Shown here in pieces: positions 1 to 8,890 of a stretch of DNA of 64,000 bases. Both the position numbers and the translations under genes were made by a program. The notes beneath the pieces are model-generated. The model was not told the origin of the DNA. It was given only the letters and a program-made list of their open reading frames with translations, and ran no database searches. The DNA lies in assembly GCA_002309695.1 (NCBI GenBank), contig DBXV01000012.1, positions 163,254 to 227,253 on the forward strand, written 5' to 3'. This stretch comes from Myxococcales bacterium UBA1203. GTDB lineage: Bacteria; Myxococcota; Myxococcia; Myxococcales; UBA5297. Numbering within the stretch: the first letter of the stretch is position 1; the number at the start of each line of letters is the position of its first letter.

Positions 1-631
1 TCAGCTCCAGCGCCCTCTGGCGGGCCTTTGCCTCGGTATCCGCATCAGCGTTTTTGGGCACCTGAATGACGATGTGGCGGGCGCGGACCTCGAAGTCCGT
101 CTTCGCGTCGCGAACCATGTTGGCGTATTCGGCCTGGATGTCCTCTTCGCTGATTTTGACCTTCGAGCGGACCTTGAACGACACGAGCCGCATGCTGGCC
201 AGGTCCTGACGCAGCTTGTCGCGGTAGGCGTCCATGGTCATTCCCTGCGCGGAGAGGGCGCGCTCAAAGGTGTCCCGGTCCATGCGGTTCTGCATGCGCA
301 CGTCGTCGAGGGCGGCTTCCACCTCAGCGTCCGTGACCTCGATGCCGTAAATCTTCTGCTCGGCCGCCAGCAGCCGATCCGCGATGCTTTCCTCAAGGGA
401 GGCTTTGAGAATGGCCTTCTTGTTGTCCGCCGTGGCTCTGCCCTCCTGCTCCAGACGCACCATGTGCGGAATGGCGCGGGCATAGACCTCCGACAGAGGA
501 ATCATTTCCTCGTTCACGATGGCGGCGACCCGATCGACGACGTGAGGAGCGGCCATCGCCGGCGCGGCCAGCAGGAACGTGCCGAGGAACAGGGCCGAAA
601 TGAGGCTTTTGCTTCTGGTCTTCTTCTTCAT
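1..631 (-). CDS. surA: SurA-like periplasmic chaperone / peptidyl-prolyl isomerase, partial
   Basis: The reverse-strand frame is open from an ATG at 629-631 to the left window edge, giving 210 codons of the N-terminal part. It starts with a basic signal peptide (MKKKTRSKS, hydrophobic LISALFLGTFLLA, then AMA-AP). The SurA N-domain signature follows (VDRVAAIVNEEMIPLSEV), then a helical region, and then the start of a parvulin domain (VRARHIVIQVPKN) where the window cuts the gene. SurA-type proteins escort outer-membrane proteins through the periplasm, which fits the barrel proteins elsewhere in the window. A related parvulin lipoprotein (PrsA/PpiD type) cannot be excluded without the C-terminus. 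Divergent from glgC. Confidence 0.8.
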   Translation of the reverse strand, partial: MKKKTRSKSLISALFLGTFLLAAPAMAAPHVVDRVAAIVNEEMIPLSEVYARAIPHMVRLEQEGRATADNKKAILKASLEESIADRLLAAEQKIYGIEVTDAEVEAALDDVRMQNRMDRDTFERALSAQGMTMDAYRDKLRQDLASMRLVSFKVRSKVKISEEDIQAEYANMVRDAKTDFEVRARHIVIQVPKNADADTEAKARQRALEL

Positions 632-668
632 GGCTTCTTCTTCCGGAGCGGAGGTCCGCCCTGAGGGA

Positions 669-704
669 GGCGCGCCTCTGCAACAAAACCGGGACCCTCT
701 GCAA
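669..704 (-). promoter_or_regulatory. Candidate promoter for the SurA-like gene
   Basis: On the reverse strand TTGCAG (704-699) is followed 18 bp later by CAGAGG and then CGCGCC. The same layout (TTG box, about 15-18 bp, AGG followed by a CGCSC run) occurs before engB, rluB, rpsB, the DUF507 gene and others here. It lies about 40 bp upstream of the start codon. This is inferred from the recurrent pattern only. Confidence 0.35.
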
Positions 705-927
705 ATCCTGAACGACGGCAGGCCGTGCTGCTGTTTCAGCCCGGAGGCGGGCGGCCAGATGTTTCCGAAAGCGTGCGGGCAGGCTTAGGGAAGCGGCGGT
801 TCCGGCGGCTTTTTTCGCCCCCGTGAACATCGCATGACCATGAGGCGCAAAGAGGACGCCGGGAATCTGGCCGCGGCGGATGAGCGCGTGCGGCGCTGAC
901 GGACGCAAAGGAGAGAGGGAGGAACGC

Positions 928-2229
928 ATGAGTTTTGACGTTTTGGCGATGGTCCTGGCCGGCGGCATGGGCGAGCGGCTGATGCCCCTGACAAGCGTGC
1001 GGTCCAAACCTGCGGTCCCTTTCGGCGGCAGCTACCGAATCATCGATTTCACGCTCAGCAACTGCATCAACTCGGGCCTCCGGCACATCTACGTCCTGAC
1101 CCAGTACAAATCCCATTCGTTGAGCCGCCATCTGCGCGCCGGCTGGGATTTTCTGCCCAAGCGCCTCGATCAGTTCATCGACGAGATTCCCGCGCAGATG
1201 CAGCTGGGAGACCGCTGGTACAAGGGAACCGCCGATGCCATCCGGCAGAACTGGACCCTCATCGAGCAGTCGCCCGCCCGGCGCGTCCTGATTCTCTCCG
1301 GCGATCACATCTACAAGATGGACTACCGGCGCATGAGGAGCTTCCACGACGGGAAGGATGCGGCGCTGACGGTCTCGGCCATTCGCGTTCCGCGCTCCGA
1401 GGCGAGCCAGTTCGGCGTGCTCCAGGTCGATGAGGACAACCGCATCATCGGGTTTCAGGAAAAGCCTGAGGACCCTGCGCCGATTCCCGGGACGGACGAG
1501 TGCCTGGCCTCCATGGGCATCTACGTCTTCAACCGCGAGAAGCTGGGACAGTACCTGGGCGACGGCATGGACGACTTCGGGCGCAACGTGATTCCCGCCA
1601 TGGTCTCTGCCGGCGAGCGGGTCTTTGCCTTCGACTTCACCACCCAGAATCAAATCTCCGAGAACGAGTGGATTCAGAGGGACGGCGTGCGCATCAAGCG
1701 CGTGGTGGAGCGCGCCACGGACTCGACCTACTGGCGGGACGTGGGAACGCTCGACGCCTACTGGGCGGCGAGTCTGGACCTGGTGGCGGCGGCGCCCAGC
1801 ATCAACCTCTATGGAGAGCTGTGGCCCATCTACAACTGCCCCCAGCACTTCCCTCCTGCCAAGTTCGTACACGAGGAGGCCAACCGCACCGGCGTGGCCA
1901 TCAACTCCATCGTTTCGGACGGCGTCATCATCAGCGGCGCCAAAATCCGGCGGTCCATTCTGGGACCGGGCACGCACGTTCACAGCTACTCGTACATCGA
2001 GAATTCCGTGCTCATGGGCGGCGAGCAGAGCGAGGAGATGCTTCTCGAGACGTCCATCGGCCGCGGGTGCCTCATCCGCAACGCCATCATCGACAGGAAC
2101 GTTCGCCTCTCACCGGGAACCTATATCGGCGTGGACAGGGGCAATGACGAAGCGCGCGGGCTCAAGGTGATTCCCATTCAGGGGACGAATGAGCATCTGG
2201 TGGTCGTTCCCAAGGGGATGGAGCTCTAG
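928..2229 (+). CDS. glgC: Glucose-1-phosphate adenylyltransferase (ADP-glucose pyrophosphorylase)
   Basis: A 433-residue GlgC. It makes ADP-glucose from ATP and glucose-1-phosphate, the committed step of bacterial glycogen synthesis, in the cytoplasm. The N-terminus carries the nucleotidyltransferase signature VLAGGMGERLMPLT with the following RSKPAVPFGG loop. SGDHIYKMDY and the FQEKP substrate motif follow, and the C-terminal third is a left-handed beta-helix region (SYIENSVLM, GRGCLIRNAIID). The frame is open 16 codons further upstream, but ATG 928 has a GGAGG about 6 nt ahead and matches the family N-terminus. Ends with TAG, which shows TAG is a working stop in this genome. No other glycogen gene is adjacent. 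Confidence 0.95.
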   Translation: MSFDVLAMVLAGGMGERLMPLTSVRSKPAVPFGGSYRIIDFTLSNCINSGLRHIYVLTQYKSHSLSRHLRAGWDFLPKRLDQFIDEIPAQMQLGDRWYKGTADAIRQNWTLIEQSPARRVLILSGDHIYKMDYRRMRSFHDGKDAALTVSAIRVPRSEASQFGVLQVDEDNRIIGFQEKPEDPAPIPGTDECLASMGIYVFNREKLGQYLGDGMDDFGRNVIPAMVSAGERVFAFDFTTQNQISENEWIQRDGVRIKRVVERATDSTYWRDVGTLDAYWAASLDLVAAAPSINLYGELWPIYNCPQHFPPAKFVHEEANRTGVAINSIVSDGVIISGAKIRRSILGPGTHVHSYSYIENSVLMGGEQSEEMLLETSIGRGCLIRNAIIDRNVRLSPGTYIGVDRGNDEARGLKVIPIQGTNEHLVVVPKGMEL

Positions 2230-2251
2230 CGGAATCCGGGGCGGCAGCTTT

Positions 2252-3094
2252 TCAGGGAATCCTTGAGGCCGCCTCAGCCAGCGCCCGGTGAATCTCGTCG
2301 AGGGCCTTGCGTGACTCCAGAAGTCCCTCGCGCTCCTGAGTGAGCTCTGCCACCTGAGCGGCCAGCGCGTCCCGTTCGGCCGTCAGCGTGCGCAGCGCTT
2401 CCTCGGACTGATGAATCGCTTCGTCCCTTTCAGCCAGCGCCCGTTCCAGCCGATTTTCGGATGCCTGCGAGGCGGCCAGCTCGTTTTCGAGGGCGGCAGC
2501 CCGGGATTCCAGCGCGGCGCACGTGGCTTTCAGTGCCGAGAGGTCGCTCTGCGCTCCGCGAAGCTCCACGAGGACGTCATTCCGCTCGTTTTCGAGACTG
2601 GTGAGTTCCTGCCCCGCCTCTTCGAGAAGTGACGCCCGCACCTGAATTTCGTCGGCCAGACGGCGCGCCTCATCTGTGCGGCTGGAGGCCTCTTCCAAGG
2701 CGCGGGTCAGCGCTTCCTTCGTCTGCTCCAGCTCCCGGGTCAGGTTCCTGTTTCTGGCGGTCGCGGCTTCGAGCTCAGAGCGCAGATTTCCGATGAGATT
2801 CAGCGCGCTGGCCCGGGCATCCGCGGCGTTTTTGGGCGTCGGTTCGGAGACGGTGACGGGCCGCGCCGCGTCGCGCAGGCGCTCGCGCAGATCATCGAGA
2901 CGGCGGCTGTCGTCGGACGTGTTTTCAGCGGTGCCGGCAGGCGCGGGAACAATCGTGTCATGCAGCGGTCCGCCGTCATGCTGCGGCGCGGGGAACATGG
3001 GCTGAGTGATGAACTGCCCCGGGAGGTTCTGGTCCGTCTGGACATCCGCCGCTGCTTTCGCGGCCGTGACGCCGACGCCGGATGAGATGCGCAT
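2252..3094 (-). CDS. Coiled-coil protein of unknown function
   Basis: A 280-residue protein with no recognised enzymatic domain. Residues 1-75 are low-complexity and polar; from about residue 90 to the end it is a nearly unbroken Glu/Ala/Leu/Arg-rich coiled coil with heptads such as ELTSLENERNDVLVELRGAQ. The start has AAGGAAC 8-10 nt upstream. It lies 143 bp downstream of another coiled-coil/HEAT gene on the same strand, so the two may be co-transcribed and could form a scaffold together. No signal peptide or membrane segment is visible. Function is not inferred. Confidence 0.7.
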   Translation of the reverse strand: MRISSGVGVTAAKAAADVQTDQNLPGQFITQPMFPAPQHDGGPLHDTIVPAPAGTAENTSDDSRRLDDLRERLRDAARPVTVSEPTPKNAADARASALNLIGNLRSELEAATARNRNLTRELEQTKEALTRALEEASSRTDEARRLADEIQVRASLLEEAGQELTSLENERNDVLVELRGAQSDLSALKATCAALESRAAALENELAASQASENRLERALAERDEAIHQSEEALRTLTAERDALAAQVAELTQEREGLLESRKALDEIHRALAEAASRIP

Positions 3095-3237
3095 GAAAAG
3101 TTCCTTCTGCTTTCGGATGCCGAAGCCTGTTGGTGAGGTGATTCGGCGGACATGTCCTGGAGAGCCGCCGCGGGCGGGCGCTCATGCCATCGTTTGGCGG
3201 ACGGTTGCAGGGGCAATTCTCGCGGGCCGCGCACAGG

Positions 3238-5118
3238 TCAGGGGACGAAGTAGCGGGTGCCGCGGCGGACGATGCGGCCTTCCTGAACCAGCTTTTCCAC
3301 AGCCGGACGGATGGTGTCCGCGCCGAGCCGCAGGGCTTTGGCCAGACCTTCTGCCGTCTGCCCCCGGAGCGCGCCGTAAACACGGGAGATGATGGCGCTG
3401 TTCAGAGCCTCGCCGCTGATCTCTTCAGCGGGAGGCGCTTCGGTACTCGTGACCTCGGGCGCGGCCGCAGCGGCGGGGATTTCTCTTTCGGGCCTGGGAA
3501 TTTCGGCAGGCGCGGGTGTCACCGGCGGCGGCGTGGAGGGAGTGGGCGTCGTGGGCATTGCGGGCAGCGCGGAAGGCTGGACGGCGGCAGCAGGTGCGGG
3601 CGTGACGGAACGGCGTCCCTGCGCGATGGCCGTGAGGGTTCGCTGGATGGACCCGAGGCGGCGGTCAATCGACCCTGAAACCATGAGCGGCGCGCTGCTG
3701 TTCGCCTGAGAAACAGGATGAAGGGCCGCGACGATGCGTCGGACCTCTCTGCGGCGGATGGAAGGGTCGAGACGGACGGCGTGCAGAATTTCCGGACCGG
3801 CGGCAGCGGACAGGCTTCTGGCGGCGGCTTCGCGGACCGAGGCATCGGCGTCGTCCAGTGCTTCCGCCAGCGCTTCGGCCAGAGCGGCATCATCTGCCGA
3901 GGCGCCCAGGTCCAGCGCCGCCACCTTTCGCACGGAGACATCTGCGTCCCGGACTGCCCGCATCAGGACGGCGCGCCGGTCTCCTGAGGCGGATGCCAGC
4001 ACGACGGCGCGTCGGCGGACCAGAGGTGAGGGGTCGTCCATGGCGCTGAGAACACATTCGCTCCCTCCCAGACGCGCGGCGGCCTCCAGCGCGGCCAGGC
4101 GGACGGTCAGCGAGCCTGAAGAAAGGCTGGGAAGAATCAGCGGCAGGCTGTGTTCAGAGCCCGTTTCCGCAATGGCCGCGATGAGCGCTTTGGCCGCGTC
4201 ATCATCGGACTCGGCATTCAGGGCGGCTGCCAGCATGGGCAGCGATTCAGCCGGGGCCGACGTGCGCAGACGTTCCGCCGCGCGGCGCCGGGTGGAGGCA
4301 TCGCCCGACTGCAAATCGCCGATGTCGCGTCCGAGGAGCGGCCGCTCGCGGTCCGAAGCGGAACGGCGCTCAATGGACGATTGAAGGAGGCTTCTGTCTT
4401 CGTCTGTCAGCCCCAGGCGCCCTGTTTTCCGAAGAGACTCGGCGGCTTCTTCCGGCGTGCGGAAGGCGGCCGTCATTTCGCGGATGGGGCGGCGCCCGCG
4501 CGGAGCGGCCGCGAGCGGAAGCGCCAGCTGAGAACCTGTGTTGGGCGGCGGCACAGTCGGTTTTCGCTGCCCGGACGCTTCGGCAGTCGGCGCAGGCTCA
4601 GCTGTCGGCGTTGGCGTCGGCGGAGGTGTCTGAGCCGCGGGGGAAGGAGGCTGCACGCCGCTGTCCCCGGATTCGCTGTTTTCACGGGATTCACGGTTCG
4701 ACTGCTCCAGCGCAGCCCTCAGCGCCCGGTTTTCAGCCGTCAGACGCATCACTTCCGACCGCAGTTCAGCCATGAAGGAAGCCAGATCCACATCCCCGCA
4801 GCTGTCGTCGGCATCCCCGCCCGCCTTGCGAATCTGCTCGATCTCTATGAGGCGCCCCAGGAAACGTTCCCGCTCGGCACTCAGAAGCTCGGCTCTGCGG
4901 CGCGCCGCATCCCGCTGACGGACTGCTTCGGATTCGCGCGCCGACGTTTCAGCCAGACTTTTCCGCAGCGCCGCCTCCCGCGCGGCCGCGTCCCGGGCTT
5001 CCTGTCGAAGAAGCTCCAGCTCTTCCTCCGCGCGTTTCAGGTCTGCGGTCAGCTGGTCGATGCGGCACTCAAAGAAGACGATTTTTTCCAGGGCGCTTTT
5101 CAGCAGTGTTTCAGACAT
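3238..5118 (-). CDS. Coiled-coil, HEAT-repeat and C-terminal winged-helix-like protein
   Basis: A 626-residue multidomain protein. Residues 1-145 are a long coiled coil (LTADLKRAEEELELL). Residues 150-215 are a Pro/Thr-rich linker. Residues 255-440 hold about six HEAT/PBS-lyase-like repeats (DPSPLVRRRAVVLAS, DADVSVRKVAALDLG, DADASVREAAARSLS). After a second Pro/Ala linker, the last 45 residues (GLAKALRLGADTIRPAVEKL then GRIVRRGTRYFVP) resemble a winged helix-turn-helix with a terminal beta-wing. The combination suggests a scaffold or regulatory protein that may touch nucleic acid, but no specific role can be named. Cytoplasmic by absence of a signal peptide. Confidence 0.75.
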   Translation of the reverse strand: MSETLLKSALEKIVFFECRIDQLTADLKRAEEELELLRQEARDAAAREAALRKSLAETSARESEAVRQRDAARRRAELLSAERERFLGRLIEIEQIRKAGGDADDSCGDVDLASFMAELRSEVMRLTAENRALRAALEQSNRESRENSESGDSGVQPPSPAAQTPPPTPTPTAEPAPTAEASGQRKPTVPPPNTGSQLALPLAAAPRGRRPIREMTAAFRTPEEAAESLRKTGRLGLTDEDRSLLQSSIERRSASDRERPLLGRDIGDLQSGDASTRRRAAERLRTSAPAESLPMLAAALNAESDDDAAKALIAAIAETGSEHSLPLILPSLSSGSLTVRLAALEAAARLGGSECVLSAMDDPSPLVRRRAVVLASASGDRRAVLMRAVRDADVSVRKVAALDLGASADDAALAEALAEALDDADASVREAAARSLSAAAGPEILHAVRLDPSIRRREVRRIVAALHPVSQANSSAPLMVSGSIDRRLGSIQRTLTAIAQGRRSVTPAPAAAVQPSALPAMPTTPTPSTPPPVTPAPAEIPRPEREIPAAAAAPEVTSTEAPPAEEISGEALNSAIISRVYGALRGQTAEGLAKALRLGADTIRPAVEKLVQEGRIVRRGTRYFVP

Positions 5119-5470
5119 GGCCGACCTGTTTGGAGGGGCCGCCCCGAACGCAGAACTTGTATTCGTTCGTGTCCGTCCGGTGCCGACGCGATTCGTGAAC
5201 GTCCGATGCGGGGGAGCTTTTCAGGGGCGGGCCTCAAACACGATTCGGCTGCGAAAAGGCAGGAAATCCTTGGGGCTTTGCGAAGGGAGATGCAGCCTGG
5301 CCGATACAGGATGGTTCTCGATTTGGCCCCCGCGGCTCTCGATGCACTGCCGCTTTTTGCTGCCCTGTCCGATGCGCGGGCGGGACGGCCGATGGTGCAT
5401 GGCAGCGCGGCTGGCGGTCCCGATGAATCAACTGCCTACGGCGCTCCCTGTGCGCGGAGGAAGGTTCTGC
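5119..5470. other. Divergent intergenic region, nothing recognised
   Basis: This 352-bp gap separates the HEAT gene from the broken SUMF1 gene. I see no convincing promoter, RNA gene or repeat in it apart from the GGAGGAAGG ribosome-binding site at its right end. Confidence 0.4.
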
Positions 5471-6535
5471 ATGACTGCGCATGTGCATGGACGGCGGAAC
5501 AGAGCACAGGCCGGATGGATGTTTCTGCGCGCGGCGGCGTTGACGGCGGCAGCGGCGCTGATCGGGCCAGGCTGCAGCGGTTCGGAACACTTCATTGCTG
5601 CGGATGCCCCAAATGACGCAGGTATCTCCGGTGAACTCACGCCAGTGAATGATGGCGGTTTTGCAGAGCCGGAAGAGGATTAGGGTGCGCCTTTGGATGA
5701 TGCGGGGGTTCAGGGGGAGGATGCCGGGGTCTCTGCGGATACAGATGGCGGAGAATGTCCTGAGGGAGAGCATGATAATGGTCTGGGAACGTGCGTTTCC
5801 GGGGGCTGTGCGCCGTTTTTTCAATTCAGTGAAGAGAATGATAATACCTGTATTCATATATCTGAGGTATTCATTACCATTCCCGGCGGGAGGCTTCTTT
5901 TGGGGCACCCCGAAAAAGAAAGTGCCATTCTGACGGCATTTCGTCTGGGGAAAACGCCCGTGACAGCGGCGCAGTTTGACAAATGCGCGTCCGCCGGCCG
6001 GTGCCATTCAGCGAATTATAATACTGCCGCATCGGATGCCATTTGTAATGCGGGCGGCGGGGACGCGAAGGCAGCGCATCCCATGAATTGTGTGAACTGG
6101 CAGGGCGCGCGGGAATACTGTCAGTGGATTGGCGGGCGGCTGCCGACTTCAGATGAATGGGAATACGCCTCGACGCATGACGGAACGCAGCATTTGAATA
6201 CAACTTATCCCTGGGGCGATGAGGCGCCGGTCCATTGTGTGACGGCCAATTATTTTGACGCGCCGTCTGATTCCTACTGCACCGGGCGGACGGAGACGGC
6301 GGCCATGAGCGGCACCTCAATGGTGGGGATTTATTCTCCCGCCGGTGACAGTCCGCTGGGATTGGTGGATATGGGCGGCAATGTTTTTGAGTGGACATCC
6401 GCATTGTATTATGCGGCCGGCGCAAATCATCCCGCTTATTATATTGTCAAAGGCGGTTCTTATTCGGGAACAGGGGAATATCTGCGCGCTGACTCCGAGG
6501 GTGTTTATTCCAGCAGCTATTTGCTGGATATTGAA

Positions 6536-6804
6536 TGCCCGGCGGATGAGCATGACGACGGCACCGGGGCATGCACGGCATCTGGCTGCGCGGCGAATTA
6601 TCACGACGGCGGAAACGGTGAATGTATTATTGCCGGGGCCTGCTTTGGTGGTTTTCACGATGACGGGGCCGGCAGATGTATTGCCGAAGGTGAGCCGTGC
6701 GCCGTCAATTACCATCCGGGCGGCGGGGGACTGTGCGTCGCGGCCGGCACCTGTGCCGAAGGCTATCACGACAATGGCATCGGCGAATGTGTTCCCGAGG
6801 GCTG
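6536..6804 (+). repeat. Cys-rich protein repeats, five units
   Basis: The linker between the two SUMF1 domains encodes tandem 18-20-residue units of the form C-x(4)-H-(D/N/P)-(D/G/N)-G-x-G-x-C, for example CAEGYHDNGIGECV and CFGGFHDDGAGRCI. A solitary copy precedes domain 1 (CPEGEHDNGLGTCV). Paired cysteines suggest small disulfide-stabilised modules in the extracytoplasmic part. Confidence 0.75.
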
Positions 6805-7307
6805 CGCGCCGTTTTATCAAGTCAACGATAAAAATGAGTGTACCCATATTTCCGAGCTGTTTGTTGATATTCCCGTCGGTTCATTTGTAATTTCTCATAA
6901 TACATCGTCTTATTCCTGCGGCGAAACAGTAACGCTCAACGCATTTTCAATGATGAAAACGCCGGTGACGGTTGAACAGTTTGCCAAGTGCGCGGCCGTC
7001 GGCGCCTGTTTGCCTGAACACTATTATACATTCATGGATGATTTTTATTGCAATTATAACCGCGGAGGCGACTGGACGCATCATCCGATGAATTGTCTGA
7101 GCTGGCAGGGAGCGCAGGAATACTGTCAGTGGATGGGCGGACGGCTGCCGACCGAAGAAGAATGGGAATATGCGGCGACGCATGACGGAACGCAGCACCT
7201 GAATACAATGTATCCCTGGGGCGATGAGGCGCCGGTCCATTGTGTGACGGCGACGTATCGGGATTCAGCCTCGGCCACCTATTGCAGTGGAAACGAGGCG
7301 GTCTCTG

Positions 7308-7315
7308 AAAAAAAA
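7308..7315 (+). other. A8 homopolymer at the frameshift point
   Basis: Eight consecutive A in the second SUMF1 domain. Removing one A joins the two reading frames exactly where the paralogues continue (NGTS against the domain-1 SGTS). It could be a fixed mutation, a phase-variable tract, or an assembly homopolymer error. Confidence 0.7.
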
Positions 7316-7575
7316 CGGCACCTCGGCCGTCGGCACCTATTCCCCCGCGGGGGACAGCCCGCTTGGGTTGGTGGACATGAGCGGCAATGTTATCGAATGG
7401 ACATCGTCGTTGGATGACGCCTCTGTTTCATCTCATATTTATAAAGGCGGCTTCTGGGATGATTTTGAATATAATCTGCCGGTGACTCTGCGGGGCGATG
7501 ATTATTCGGCCGACTGGGTGGATGCCTGGGGCGTTCGGTGTGTAAAACAATAAAAATAAACGAATAATTCACTCC

Positions 7576-7670
7576 CATTTTGGGGAATGCTGCGAATGCG
7601 GCATCCCCCAAATGTGGTATTCCGTCCCTCTGGAAAAAATTTTTTCTCAATGCAGAGCCCAAGAGGGACG
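7576..7670. other. Two imperfect/perfect inverted repeats between SUMF1 genes
   Basis: The first hairpin (7576-7590 with 7601-7614) has about 13 pairs, one bulge and one mismatch. The second is a perfect 9-bp inverted repeat CGTCCCTCT (7623-7631) and AGAGGGACG (7662-7670) that flanks an A6T6 tract. Neither has a clean T-tract. They may be a terminator relic of the broken gene or a structured leader of the next one. Confidence 0.35.
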
Positions 7671-7797
7671 ATTTCATTGGCTCAAATGGGCAGACTTTTC
7701 CCCTTGATTTTTCCTTTTCCCATCCGTACCTGCCGCCGCTTTTTTTGAGCCGTTTCGCCGTGTTGTCACGGCAGAGATAGTATTTGAATTCCTCCCG

Positions 7798-7821
7798 GCC
7801 GGAAATTTCTCCGGCTTTTTT
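7798..7821 (+). terminator. Terminator-like leader hairpin 18 nt before the SUMF1 lipoprotein start
   Basis: GCCGGA (7798-7803), loop AATTTC, TCCGGC (7810-7815), then T6 (7816-7821). The ribosome-binding site CGGAGA and ATG 7840 follow at once. There is no room for a promoter between hairpin and gene, so it must be transcribed within the leader or lie at the upstream transcript end. Confidence 0.6.
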
Positions 7822-7839
7822 ATTCACGGAGATGATGTC

Positions 7840-8751
7840 ATGCCGAGAAATGTTTCAGCTTCAAATGTAAGTGTTTTGTCGATTTTGATCGGCTCTCTGG
7901 CGTTTATTGCCTGCGGCGGTTCAGAAAAAGACGATGAGCCCGAAATCGACGCGGGAATTGTGGTCGTCAGCGACGCGGGCATGACTGAAAATGACGCAAG
8001 TATTGCAGAAAACGATGCCGGCATTATCGAAGATGACGCCGGAACCGCGGATGTGCCCCCCGAGTTTATCAGCATTCCCGCCGGGTCATATGTATTGTCG
8101 CACGACACCGCATCATACAAAGAGGGCGATACCGTGAAACTGCGTGCGTTTGCATTGAAAAAAACGCCCGTCACCGTCGCTGAATTTGAAAAATGCATTG
8201 TCGCCGGAGCCTGCACGTCAGGGAATTATCGATCGGGCCCGGATGACTGCAATTACAAGCGCGGCGAGAATTGGAAAAATCACCCGATGAACTGCATCAA
8301 CTTTGATGGCGCCAAAGAATACTGCGAATGGCTTGGCGGCAGGCTTCCGACCGAGGAGGAATGGGAATATGCGGCGACGCATAATGGAAAGAAGCATCTG
8401 GATACGACGTATCCCTGGGGAAATGATGAGCCGGTCCATTGCGTGACCGCCCAGTATTTGGACAGCACCTATTGTCAGGGCAATGCTGCGGCGCCGGCGT
8501 CGGATGAAGATTTGACGGGCACCAGCGACGTTTCGCTGCATTCGCCGGCCGGCGACAGCCCGCTCGGCCTCGTGGATATGAGCGGGAATGTCTGGGAGTG
8601 GACGAGTTCGCTGTATATGAGCAACAGTCCATTTTACGCCATCAAAGGCGGTTCCTGGCTTTACAGTGGGATCAACCTGCCCATCACGGATCGCATCAAC
8701 AGCCTTGCCTCGTTCACGAACAATTACGGCGGCGTTCGCTGCGCGAAATAA
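7840..8751 (+). CDS. SUMF1/FGE-domain lipoprotein (paralogue A)
   Basis: 303 residues. A lipoprotein signal ends in LAFIAC-GGSEK; the +2 Gly avoids inner-membrane retention, so an outer-membrane lipoprotein is likely. Residues about 37-72 are a D-A-G spacer (NDASIAENDAGIIEDDAGT). The SUMF1/C-type-lectin-like domain fills the rest: ALKKTPVTVAEFEKC, WKNHPMNC, AKEYCEWLGGRLPTEEEWEY, YPWGNDEPVHCVTAQY, GDSPLGLVDMSGNVWEWTSS, KGGSW and the closing GGVRCAK. At least eight cysteines suggest disulfides. The scaffold is highly similar to the other copies in this window, but the C-terminal loop after KGGSW differs almost completely. Ligand binding is inferred; formylglycine-generating activity is not claimed. 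Confidence 0.85.
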   Translation: MPRNVSASNVSVLSILIGSLAFIACGGSEKDDEPEIDAGIVVVSDAGMTENDASIAENDAGIIEDDAGTADVPPEFISIPAGSYVLSHDTASYKEGDTVKLRAFALKKTPVTVAEFEKCIVAGACTSGNYRSGPDDCNYKRGENWKNHPMNCINFDGAKEYCEWLGGRLPTEEEWEYAATHNGKKHLDTTYPWGNDEPVHCVTAQYLDSTYCQGNAAAPASDEDLTGTSDVSLHSPAGDSPLGLVDMSGNVWEWTSSLYMSNSPFYAIKGGSWLYSGINLPITDRINSLASFTNNYGGVRCAK

Positions 8752-8796
8752 TAATAAATCAAAAATAAATCAGAATTGAATTTAAGCATATAACGA

Positions 8797-8851
8797 CAGC
8801 CCTCCTCCGATACGTAATACAAATGTATTGGAGGAGGGCTGGTTTGTTTTT
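8797..8851 (+). terminator. Family hairpin downstream of paralogue A (copy 1)
   Basis: A 17-bp stem, CAGCCCTCCTCCGATAC (8797-8813) with GTATTGGAGGAGGGCTG (8825-8841), one G:T pair, 11-nt loop GTAATACAAAT, then a T-rich tail GTTTGTTTTT. Two other SUMF1 genes have the same hairpin, including the flanking AAGCATATAAC-type sequence. Probably an intrinsic terminator duplicated along with the genes. Confidence 0.75.
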
Positions 8852-8890
8852 GGAGACGCTTCTGCCTTTAATTCATACTATATATTCATA

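Larger units (their letters stand above)
5471..7553 (+). pseudogene. Double-domain SUMF1/FGE lipoprotein gene, interrupted by TAG and a frameshift
   Basis: Starts at ATG 5471 behind GGAGGAAGG. It encodes a lipoprotein signal with lipobox LIGPGC (cysteine at about residue 37) and an Asp/Gly-rich spacer. An in-frame TAG at 5681-5683 follows EPEED, but the same frame continues for over 500 codons with DDAG spacers, a first SUMF1 domain, a Cys-rich repeat block (6536-6804) and a second SUMF1 domain. At 7308-7315 a run of eight A shifts the frame; reading it as seven A restores NGTSAVGTYSPAGDSPLGLV through GVRCVKQ and a stop at 7551-7553. SUMF1 (C-type-lectin-like) domains in bacterial lipoproteins usually bind ligands or have lost enzyme activity. 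Two independent lesions favour a pseudogene over readthrough, but decay looks recent. Confidence 0.8.

Noticed and set aside
74..664. Forward open frame over the SurA-like gene
   Set aside because: Antisense to a frame with signal peptide and SurA N-domain motifs.
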